Shown here: in pieces, positions 26,034-34,806 of the stretch
How the letters are laid out: each line of letters begins with the position of its first letter
Numbering within the stretch: the stretch's first letter is position 1
Origin: Bacteroidota bacterium
GTDB taxonomy: Bacteria; Bacteroidota; Bacteroidia; B-17B0; Aurantibacillaceae
Direction: 5' to 3'
Assembly (NCBI GenBank): GCA_030692515.1
Contig: JAUXZS010000020.1
Coordinates: forward strand, 372,001-436,000
Length of the DNA stretch: 64,000 nt
The notes under the pieces: generated by a model
Databases searched by the model: none
What the model saw: the letters and a program-made list of their open reading frames with translations, nothing else
Told to the model about the DNA's origin: nothing
Program-made: the position numbers and the translations under genes

Positions 26034-29000
26034 TTAGTAAATTAATTGAACGAAGCCACGGTAAATTTTAGTTTCCTTACTATTTACTTTTAATAAGTAA
26101 AAGTACGTTCCTGCGCCTAATTTGCCTGAGCCTGTTTTGCCGTTAACATTCGGACTTCCATCCCAAGTATTATTATAACCCGGCATTTGATAAACTAAAT
26201 TTCCCCAACGATTATAAATTAATAATTCGTTGTCCGGAAAAAACTCAATGTTTTTAATATTAAATACATCATTTTTACCGTCACCATTAGGTGTTAATAG
26301 TTCTGGAATTTCAATCTCGCTGAAATTAACATTTATCACAATTTGAGTTGTATCTGAACAAAATCCATTAGACACTAATAAAACAACCGTGTAAGTTCCC
26401 GGTTCTGTAAAAACATTTGATGGATTATATATTCCGGTCGAATTTCCATCTCCAAAATTCCAATTAATAGTGTTGCTTGGATTTATACCAATACTTGTAT
26501 TCGTAAATTGTATTGCTAATGGCGCCTGACCAGATATAGTAGAGCTAGCAATTGCTGCAACAACATTATAATAATTTGCAATGATTGGTGTTACACTGCT
26601 TGTACAACCATTTAAAATACCCTGAGCATAAAATGTATAAGTTCCAAAAGCCCCAAAAATTGGAGCAAAGGTGTTTGTGTTTGACGCTAAATTTGTGGTT
26701 AAGCCTAAATCTTGAAACCAATTTACAGATACGGAACTACCAAAATTTGCACTTAATACTAAGCTTTGTCCAAAACAAATAATACCACCATTACTGCTTA
26801 CTAAACTAGGTGTAATATTTATAAAAACATTTGTGGTATCAGAATTAGAACAATTATTTGAATCAAAAACAGTTAGGGTATAGATACCCGCAGAGTTTAC
26901 TTGAGCATTATTAATTACCGGGTTTTGAATAGTTGCCGTAAAACTATTTGGACCAGACCAATTATATATTGAAGCATTGGAAGAACCCAATAAATTTATT
27001 GTTGTTCCTGTGCAATAGGTATTAGTTATTGCTCCAGCTGATGCATTTAAAGGTGTTAGCGAATAAACAAAAACAGGAACTACTAAACTTGATTGGCAAG
27101 TATTATTATCTATAACAGTAACAGTATAATTCCCAGAATTATTAACAGAAGTGTTTGTTATAGTTTGAGAACTACCCATTGCAGTATATGATACTGGTCC
27201 ACTCCAAGTATAAGTTGCAATATTATTTCCATTTGCAGTTAATTGTATTGGAGAATTACTACATACACTTGCAGAACTTGTCGCAGCTGTAAAGCTTGGT
27301 AAAGAATAAACATTTACAGGAATAATTGTGTTAGTGCTACAACCCGTTAAAGTGTTTGTTACACTTAAGCTATAATTGCCGGCACTTAAAGTACTTGTAG
27401 GGGTAACCGTTGGGTTTTGTGTTAAAGAATTAAATCCGTTTGGTCCGCTCCATAAATAACTATTTCCTCCAGAAGAATTTAAAACAATCTGATTTCCAGA
27501 ACAAATTGCAGTATTTGTTGCAAAAGCAACTAACGAAGGATTTGCATTGATGGTTATAGAAACATTTGTTGTTCCTGTGCAATTGGCTGCATTAGAAACT
27601 ACTAATTGATATAATCCAGAAGATGCTACAGTTGCAGGTGTAATTGTAGGATTTTGAACTGATGAAGAAAAACTATTTGGACCCGTCCAACTATATGTAC
27701 TTGCACTTGAAGAAAATAATAAAACGGTATTACCTGCACAATAATTTGTAAAAGATGAATTAGCCGTTGGTGTTGGATTATTGTTAACTGTAACAGTAAC
27801 ATTTGTGGCAGGGCCGCTGCAACCAGATGCAGTAGCAAAAACAGAATAAACGCCGCTCATTAAATTTGTTGCATTGGGAATTGTAGGATTTTGGTTAGAA
27901 GATGAAAAACTATTTGGTCCACTCCAATTATACGTTGCACCAACGGCAGGCGAATTTGAAAATAAATTAATTGTACTACCTGCACATAATTGCGAATTTG
28001 AAGCACTTGCTGTTGGTGCAGCTGGAGCTCCAGGATTAACGATTGAGTATGGACCAAAACTATTAAAACATCCATTACCATCTTTCACTAATAAATTATA
28101 GGTGCCGGCTGGTTGTGAATTTAAATTGGGACTAGTTCCAACTAATGCGCTTGTTCCATTTGTCCAAGAATAAGATAAAACCGGCGAACCGCTAACGGTA
28201 ACATTATTAATTGTACCCGTTGATGCAGAACAATTACTTGGTAAAACATTTGGTACAGTATTTAATTGCGGAATAGCCAATACCGTTACCGTTGAAATTG
28301 CAGTATTGCTGCATCCAGTTACAGCAGTACCGGTAACAGTATAAGAAGTTGTAACGGATGGACTAACTATAATACTTGGACCAGATGAACTCGTACTCCA
28401 TCCATATACGTTGCCACCGTTAGCTGTTAAAGTAGCAGAACTAGTATTACATAAAGTTGGAGAGTTTACCGAAATTGTGGGTAAAGCATTTACACTTACT
28501 TGAGCAAGAGCAGAGTTTGTACATGAATTAGCAGCGGTTCCTATAACCGAATAGGTTGTTGTAATGACTGGAGATAAACTTACTGTGTTTGTAGTTGCAC
28601 TTGTATTCCAAACATAACTCACTCCCCCACTCGCTGTTAATATGCCAGATTTACCTGCGCAAATGGTAACAGAGGTAGCATTAATAGTTGGTAATCCATT
28701 TACACCAACATTAACAGTTGATGATTTTGAACAACCAAAACTATTTGTACCCGTAACAGTGTAAACCGTTGCTGAAGGTGGAGTAACTGAAATAATTGTG
28801 TTTGTAGAACCAGTACTCCAAGTATAAGTGAGTCCACCACCTGCAGAAAGAGTTGCCGAAGATCCAGAACATATTGTTGGCGAACTTGCACTAATAGTTG
28901 TGGAAGGAACAGGATTTACACTAACCGTTGTAACTGTTGAATTAATACAACCTTGAGAACTTGTACCGGTAACCGTATAATTTGTGGTTGTGCCAGGAGA

Positions 29001-31175
29001 AACATTTATAGTTGAAGTTGTTGGTCCTGTATTCCAGGTATAAGTTGCAGCACCGCTTGCATTTAAAGTAGTGGTTTGTGTACCACAAGTACTTATTGCA
29101 CTTCCTGAATTAATTAAAATACTTGGCAAAGGGTTTACTACAATTTGCTTTGTTAGTGTTTGCTTAAAACCACAAACACCTCCCGCAATTAAAGTATAAG
29201 TAATTGTACTACCTGGATTTACTAAAATACTATTAGTGGTTGCGCCACTTGGCAACCAGGTATAGCTGCTTGCACCTACTGGCCCGGTTAAAACTACACT
29301 CCCACCAGGACAAATAGAATTATTGGAAGCTGCAATGTTTGCAAAAGAAACTCCCGTTAAAGCATTGATATTATAATTACAAATATCGCCTGCAAAACCA
29401 TCAATCATTAAATAATAATTATTTCCTACTACTAATCCATTTGCATTTACCGTAAATGTGCTACTGCCTTCTTTAAAGTCAGAAACAGGGGTAAAACTGC
29501 AACATGCAGCGGCAGCACTAAAAATTTGCATTTGCAAACCACCACTAGGATAATTACCTACCCAACAATTTCCAACATTAACTTTGAATGATGCTGTTGT
29601 TGATGCTGCTGTAAATCTAATCCATGAATTATTATTGATGTTTACATCAAAAAAAGGAGAACCAACACCCCACGGACCACCTTGCCCAAAAGGTCCGCCA
29701 GTATTAATACCATTTGGTTGATCTACTCCAGCATTGGTTTCATTATTACCAAACATATTACAAGGACGGTCTGCCGTGTATGCTGCACTGGTTGAACCTG
29801 AATATCCATTTATGTCACAAATAAATAATGCGTTTGAGCAATTATCATTTGTTGGAGACTGTACGCAAATACCAAAACTACCTTGTGATGATGCGTAAGC
29901 CCAGTACCTTAAATACACAGTAGCGCCTGGCGTTAATCCAGAAGCTGCAATGTATGGCAATAAATCATTTGAAGTACCAGGATAAGCTGAATAATCATCA
30001 GAGCAACTAATCTGCGTTAATGCCGAACAAGATGGTCCGCCATATAAAGCCATTACACCATCACCAATATAACCTACTCCTAAATTTGGTTGTGGTGTAA
30101 TAAAAACACTACCGGTTGCTGGCACAGTTATTTTAAACCATACGTCTTTAGAAGTTGCAGAATAACCGCCCATAAAAGGAGAACTACCCCCTGCACAACT
30201 TGCAGGTAAAGGCGCTAATAAAGACGATGTAGAAGTTGCACCAACTGTAGAAAATTGTAAATAATTACAACCAGAAGTAACAGCAGGTAATTGTAAAGCA
30301 TTACAAGGATTATCATTTGGTTGGCCAGGCCCAATTGCATTTCCAGTTACACAAATACTAAAAGGATATCCACCGCCAGAATAATAATCATATACTCTTA
30401 TATAATAAGTTGACCCTGGTGTTAATCCAATTGCATTAATAGTTTCAATTCCATTCGTAAAAGTGTTGTCTTGGCAATATAAAGAAGTTAAACCACCACA
30501 TGAGCCACTAAACAATTCAACCACAGCATCCATGTTTACTGAAGAAGTAACCTGAATGGTTTGTGTATAATTATTAGCGGTAAAACTAAACCAAACGTCA
30601 TCATCGGCAGTACCTGCACATGCTGCTTGCGATTGTGTAGCGCCATATGATGTAGTGGCTGTATTTACACAGCTTGCATTTACAATTAAAGGTTTTGCGC
30701 TAACACATGCATCATTACCAGGTGCTGGAGGTGCATTTGATATACAAGTACTAAAAGTACTAGACCCACTCCCTGCATAATAATGGTATATTCTTAAATA
30801 ATAAGTTACCCCAATTGAAAGACCACTTACTAAAACATTCTCGGCAACACCAGTTAAACCGGCATCAACACAATTTAAAGAAATAAAAGAAGAACAATTA
30901 CCCGAAAAAATTTCAACTACAGGGTCATAACCTGCAGACGGAATTACTTGTATTGAATGGCTAGTTGCAGTTGCTACAAACTTGTACCAAACATCATCAT
31001 CGGCATTACCAACACAGCCGGCAATAGACTGTGTTGCGCCTAATGAGGTTCCTGCAAGAGGTGTAGAACAAACTGCGCCAATGGTTAACGTTGGAGCAGA
31101 GGCACAATTATCACTTTGCGAAAAAGAAAAATTGATGCCAAAAAACAGAAAAATAAAAAATAAAAAATGTCTCAT
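26034..31175 (-). CDS. Giant T9SS type B surface protein with N-terminal repeats, two Ig-like repeat arrays, PKD domain and gliding-associated C-terminal domain
   Basis: DDDVWYKFVA repeats; repeated WSTGST..ISVTP..TTYTVTGT and WSGPNSFSSS..NPTI units; PKD NWNFGDGNSTG; C-terminal IPELLTPNGDGKNDVFNI...IYNRWGNLVYQ...WDG. Confidence 0.92.
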   Translation of the reverse strand: MRHFLFFIFLFFGINFSFSQSDNCASAPTLTIGAVCSTPLAGTSLGATQSIAGCVGNADDDVWYKFVATATSHSIQVIPSAGYDPVVEIFSGNCSSFISLNCVDAGLTGVAENVLVSGLSIGVTYYLRIYHYYAGSGSSTFSTCISNAPPAPGNDACVSAKPLIVNASCVNTATTSYGATQSQAACAGTADDDVWFSFTANNYTQTIQVTSSVNMDAVVELFSGSCGGLTSLYCQDNTFTNGIETINAIGLTPGSTYYIRVYDYYSGGGYPFSICVTGNAIGPGQPNDNPCNALQLPAVTSGCNYLQFSTVGATSTSSLLAPLPASCAGGSSPFMGGYSATSKDVWFKITVPATGSVFITPQPNLGVGYIGDGVMALYGGPSCSALTQISCSDDYSAYPGTSNDLLPYIAASGLTPGATVYLRYWAYASSQGSFGICVQSPTNDNCSNALFICDINGYSGSTSAAYTADRPCNMFGNNETNAGVDQPNGINTGGPFGQGGPWGVGSPFFDVNINNNSWIRFTAASTTASFKVNVGNCWVGNYPSGGLQMQIFSAAAACCSFTPVSDFKEGSSTFTVNANGLVVGNNYYLMIDGFAGDICNYNINALTGVSFANIAASNNSICPGGSVVLTGPVGASSYTWLPSGATTNSILVNPGSTITYTLIAGGVCGFKQTLTKQIVVNPLPSILINSGSAISTCGTQTTTLNASGAATYTWNTGPTTSTINVSPGTTTNYTVTGTSSQGCINSTVTTVSVNPVPSTTISASSPTICSGSSATLSAGGGLTYTWSTGSTNTIISVTPPSATVYTVTGTNSFGCSKSSTVNVGVNGLPTINATSVTICAGKSGILTASGGVSYVWNTSATTNTVSLSPVITTTYSVIGTAANSCTNSALAQVSVNALPTISVNSPTLCNTSSATLTANGGNVYGWSTSSSGPSIIVSPSVTTSYTVTGTAVTGCSNTAISTVTVLAIPQLNTVPNVLPSNCSASTGTINNVTVSGSPVLSYSWTNGTSALVGTSPNLNSQPAGTYNLLVKDGNGCFNSFGPYSIVNPGAPAAPTASASNSQLCAGSTINLFSNSPAVGATYNWSGPNSFSSSNQNPTIPNATNLMSGVYSVFATASGCSGPATNVTVTVNNNPTPTANSSFTNYCAGNTVLLFSSSASTYSWTGPNSFSSSVQNPTITPATVASSGLYQLVVSNAANCTGTTNVSITINANPSLVAFATNTAICSGNQIVLNSSGGNSYLWSGPNGFNSLTQNPTVTPTSTLSAGNYSLSVTNTLTGCSTNTIIPVNVYSLPSFTAATSSASVCSNSPIQLTANGNNIATYTWSGPVSYTAMGSSQTITNTSVNNSGNYTVTVIDNNTCQSSLVVPVFVYSLTPLNASAGAITNTYCTGTTINLLGSSNASIYNWSGPNSFTATIQNPVINNAQVNSAGIYTLTVFDSNNCSNSDTTNVFINITPSLVSSNGGIICFGQSLVLSANFGSSVSVNWFQDLGLTTNLASNTNTFAPIFGAFGTYTFYAQGILNGCTSSVTPIIANYYNVVAAIASSTISGQAPLAIQFTNTSIGINPSNTINWNFGDGNSTGIYNPSNVFTEPGTYTVVLLVSNGFCSDTTQIVINVNFSEIEIPELLTPNGDGKNDVFNIKNIEFFPDNELLIYNRWGNLVYQMPGYNNTWDGSPNVNGKTGSGKLGAGTYFYLLKVNSKETKIYRGFVQLIY

Positions 31176-31202
31176 GTAAAATATAGTTTGGGAATTAAAT
31201 AA

Positions 31203-31559
31203 TTATTTAAGAGAAGTAACGGTAAGTTCAATTGGTTCTAAATTATTAGAAATAAGTAATTTTTTTAATTCAATTAAATCAAAGCCTTTATCTTCTTCAG
31301 AACTAATCGCTTTTTCAGAAGTATGCAAAAACAATTCTCCTTTCTGAGAATCAGCTTTATATTTAATTTTAGCCATAGTAACAAATACTAAAGACGATAA
31401 TCTGTTTTCCAAGTCTAAAATACTTTGCGAGTTTAGTTGTCCCTTAAAAGTATAATTATATTGTTTTTTTAAGTGATTGCTATCACTTTTAGCTTGAGAA
31501 AAAATTTTTGAACTTAATAGAATTAAAATAATAAAAAAGAATTTTGATGCATATTTCAT
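31203..31559 (-). CDS. Small secreted hypothetical protein
   Basis: Signal peptide MKYASKFFFIILILLSSKIFSQ; 27 bp upstream of the giant adhesin gene, same strand. Confidence 0.65.
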   Translation of the reverse strand: MKYASKFFFIILILLSSKIFSQAKSDSNHLKKQYNYTFKGQLNSQSILDLENRLSSLVFVTMAKIKYKADSQKGELFLHTSEKAISSEEDKGFDLIELKKLLISNNLEPIELTVTSLK

Positions 31560-31818
31560 ACGAAAACAGATTTTAAAATTAAGGTGACAAAAATATATAT
31601 AAAAAAGTCAAGTTTTTGAATAAAAAGAACAAGGATATTACTACTTTTAACTAAAACAAATTAGAATTAGCCTCCTAAACCCATTTAATAATTATTTGTA
31701 ACTAAAGTATTTAGTTTAAAAAATATTTGAAAAGGTAAGTGATAATTATCAATAACATAATTCCCAAAATATTATAAGTTTTAAGTACATTAGTGTAAAC
31801 AAAATAACACTCATAATT

Positions 31819-32157
31819 ATGAAACATTTCGGCGATGAAATTGCTGCATTTTTAAAAAATGCTTCAACAAAAATAGAAGAACTTCAAGTGCAAGCAACTC
31901 TTGGAAAAGCAGAACTTGCAGATAAACTGGAAGAAATTAAAAAAGATACAAAGGACAAAATAAATCATTTTAAATGGGATGTAAACTCAGCAGTTGAAGA
32001 AGGTAAAGATGTTTACACAACTCTTAAAACAAAAATGGAGCATTTGCAATTGCAACTAGCTTTAGGAAAAGCAGAAACTGCTGATGAACTGAGCGAACAA
32101 AAGAAGAAATTATCCAATGCCATCAGAGACGTGAAAAATCTAATTGCAAAAGATTAG
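31819..32157 (+). CDS. Small coiled-coil protein with an internal duplication
   Basis: ELQVQATLGKAELADKLEE and HLQLQLALGKAETADELSE are two copies of one motif. Confidence 0.65.
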   Translation: MKHFGDEIAAFLKNASTKIEELQVQATLGKAELADKLEEIKKDTKDKINHFKWDVNSAVEEGKDVYTTLKTKMEHLQLQLALGKAETADELSEQKKKLSNAIRDVKNLIAKD

Positions 32158-32203
32158 TTCTATAAAATAATTTATTCTCCTTATAACTTAATTTTTCTAA
32201 AGT

Positions 32204-32242
32204 AAAAAGTCATTCCAAACAAAACAGGGAATGACTTTTTTA
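32204..32242 (+). terminator. Rho-independent terminator
   Basis: AAAAAGTCATTCCaaacaaaacagGGAATGACTTTTTT after the 31819-32157 gene. Confidence 0.85.
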
Positions 32243-32311
32243 ATTTCCAAATAACGTATATATCTCTTTATTTTAAATTACTTATCTTAGCACAAACTAA
32301 AATAAATTCTT

Positions 32312-32533
32312 ATGTCTAAAACTAAAATTACAGTAAATAACAACGGCTCAATTAGATTAGAAGGTGATTTCGAAATTGTAGACAAGATTGGAGCCCCTTA
32401 TGACTTAGGCGGAAGAGAAATTGTCTCGCTTTGCCGTTGCGGGCTTTCTAAAAACAAGCCTTTTTGCGATGGTTCCCATAATGGGCATTTCGAACATGAT
32501 GCTGTAGCCTTTGCGTTACCTCCAAAAAAATAA
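32312..32533 (+). CDS. CDGSH iron-sulfur domain protein
   Basis: CRCGLSKNKPFCDGSHNGH matches the C-X-C-X2-(S/T)-X3-P-X-C-D-G-(S/A/T)-H cluster motif. Confidence 0.93.
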   Translation: MSKTKITVNNNGSIRLEGDFEIVDKIGAPYDLGGREIVSLCRCGLSKNKPFCDGSHNGHFEHDAVAFALPPKK

Positions 32534-32717
32534 TTGCCTGTTTTTTACAGACAAGTTGTATTTATTGCTGAAATTAAAAAATCAGGTAACTAAAATTTAT
32601 GATATAAAATAAAATTTTCTGAATAAATCAAAAAGTTAATTATTAAACACCATCTGATAATTAGAGTTTTATAGATTTATAAACATTCGGAAAATTTTAG
32701 CGAAAAAAATAACTTTC

Positions 32718-33569
32718 ATGGGGATTTCATACTACCTTGCAAATCCATTGCAAAATATAATGTCTCATTTTAAACAAATAAATACAAAACCTAACTCGCT
32801 ACTAACTTTTGATAATTACTTTAACAATCAAAAGGAAGTTATAGCGTTAAAAAAAACAACAATCACGAATGAAGCAGAGTCATTAATTTTCTCTGGCTCA
32901 AACGGCAGCGGAGTAACACATCTTTTAAATGCAATTTGTAATTCACAAATTAAGCAAAATAAAAAAGTGTTTTTCATTACTGCTCAATGGCTTATTTATG
33001 TTAAAAAAAATCTAAAAACCCAAGCAGATAAAGAAGCATTTATTAATTCAATTTTAAAACATGATGTAATAGCGATTGATAACATTCAATTTTTTTATCG
33101 TAAGACAAAACATCAAAATCAATTTATTCATAATATTATTAGTAAAACTGCTAATTCAAATAAACTAGTGTTTTTAGGTTGTAGCGAGCCGCAAAAAGAC
33201 TTTTCCAAGTCGAAAAAAATTAAAAAAACACTGGCGCTTAAACGAGTTGAATTACTGCAATTAAGTAGTTTTGATGTCTACTCTATTTTAAAAAATCTCT
33301 GTTCTTTAGAAGACAATATACCAGATAATCTACTATATGCTATTTCAGGTTATAATGGCTCAATTCAACAATATATTAACTGCTTAATATCAATTCGATT
33401 CAATATTAGCTCACAAAACATTCCATCACAAGAATTATCCATAGAGGAATTTGATGATATATTTAATTTAAAAAAATATTTTCATAAACAACAATTAAGA
33501 AAATGTTTTATTCAAACGCAACTAAAATTTCCGAAGCATCTATCGTTTATTTTGGAAAAAACCAACTAA
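32718..33569 (+). CDS. Divergent DnaA-like AAA+ protein (start possibly 32760)
   Basis: LLTFDNYF, SLIFSGSNGSGVTHLLNAI (Walker A-like, Lys replaced by Val), DVIAIDNIQFFYRKTKHQNQFIHNI (DnaA-like Walker B). Confidence 0.65.
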   Translation: MGISYYLANPLQNIMSHFKQINTKPNSLLTFDNYFNNQKEVIALKKTTITNEAESLIFSGSNGSGVTHLLNAICNSQIKQNKKVFFITAQWLIYVKKNLKTQADKEAFINSILKHDVIAIDNIQFFYRKTKHQNQFIHNIISKTANSNKLVFLGCSEPQKDFSKSKKIKKTLALKRVELLQLSSFDVYSILKNLCSLEDNIPDNLLYAISGYNGSIQQYINCLISIRFNISSQNIPSQELSIEEFDDIFNLKKYFHKQQLRKCFIQTQLKFPKHLSFILEKTN

Positions 33570-34171
33570 AACACATAGCCAATACCAAATAAAACTCCTA
33601 AACTATTTATTCCAAGAGAATAGCTACTTCCAAAATAAATCACGAAATCTTCGTTCTTTATAAAACGGAAACGCCCAGCGCCAACCGGGGCAAAACGTAA
33701 AACATCATTTTCATTCAATAAAAAACTTGCTAATGGTCCCATTTCTAATTCAATGGCAGATTTTTCTCCAATTCTAAATTTAAAAATTCTAAATTGTAAA
33801 CCTGTGCCAAAAGTTGGCGACGCGCGTTCATTTACAATTTGACCATTAACAATAAACTGTTTAGTTTGTGTAGGTAAATTGAAGAATACTGGAATTTTCA
33901 TCTTTTTGGTGGGTCTAAATTCAGCAAAAAACAATCGAGCAGAAGTTGGGACAATTATAGCCGAATTGTTTTTAATTTCTTCTAATTTACTATCAGAAAT
34001 AAACAAAAGTGTTTGACCAAGACTCAACTCAAAAAAACGTCTATCTTTTTTCTTTTTAAGGGAATCTTGCAGTTCTATTGCTTTATCAACTTGACACTCC
34101 ATCTTTGAAGGAAAAATAAAACAAAAAACAAAAAAAATACCGATAATTTTTATAAAAAACTCACTATTCAT
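33566..34171 (-). CDS. Hypothetical secreted/outer membrane protein
   Basis: Start moved to internal Met (MNSEFFIKIIGIFFVFCFIFPSKMECQ), giving a signal peptide; beta-rich C-terminus ending in YVF. Confidence 0.6.
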   Translation of the reverse strand: MNSEFFIKIIGIFFVFCFIFPSKMECQVDKAIELQDSLKKKKDRRFFELSLGQTLLFISDSKLEEIKNNSAIIVPTSARLFFAEFRPTKKMKIPVFFNLPTQTKQFIVNGQIVNERASPTFGTGLQFRIFKFRIGEKSAIELEMGPLASFLLNENDVLRFAPVGAGRFRFIKNEDFVIYFGSSYSLGINSLGVLFGIGYVF

Positions 34172-34389
34172 AAGATAAATATACGTTATTTCCTTAAATA
34201 GATAATCGACAGATCGAGCCCAATATCTAAGAAATAGTGAAAAAATAGAGACATGGGCTATATGATGAAAAACAATCACATTATATCTAAAAAAAATTGT
34301 TATTTTCGTTATATATAACTAAAGGCAAATAAATGGAACTAATCCCATATGTAAAATTATCTATTCATCCTACTTACTAAAACACCTAA

Positions 34390-34767
34390 ATGACAAATTT
34401 ACTCATTGAAGAAACTCTAGAAACTCCTGAAATAAATTTCGACTCAGAATCAGGAATTCTTAAAATTTCAGGAAGAGCTTATTCTAGCGACATCTCTCTT
34501 TTTTATAAAAATATAGAAGCTTGGCTTGAAGAATATATACAAAACCCTAAAGAATCAACGATAATAGAACTGCATTTAGATTATTACAATTCTGTTTTCC
34601 ATAAATTATTATTTAATTTTTTAAAAAAAGGCAAAACACTTACGGAAAAAGGAAAGGAATTAGCTATAAAATGGTTTTACCAAGAAGGAGACGAAGACAG
34701 CGAAGAAGCCGCCATGCATTATTCAAAAACACTTGATTTTCCATTTGAAAAAATAGAATTTGAGTAG
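34390..34767 (+). CDS. SiaC family regulatory phosphoprotein (DUF1987)
   Basis: PEINFDSESGILKISGRAYSSDISLFYKNIEAWLEEYIQNP...LHLDYYNSVFHKLL matches the DUF1987/SiaC pattern. Confidence 0.85.
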   Translation: MTNLLIEETLETPEINFDSESGILKISGRAYSSDISLFYKNIEAWLEEYIQNPKESTIIELHLDYYNSVFHKLLFNFLKKGKTLTEKGKELAIKWFYQEGDEDSEEAAMHYSKTLDFPFEKIEFE

Positions 34768-34806
34768 TTATTTTAAATTGTGATATGGTTATTTAACTTG
34801 TAGTTT

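Noticed and set aside
27626-28891. Several short ORFs in both strands (27626, 27860, 27874, 28700)
   Set aside because: Alternative frames of the Ig-like repeat arrays in the giant adhesin gene.
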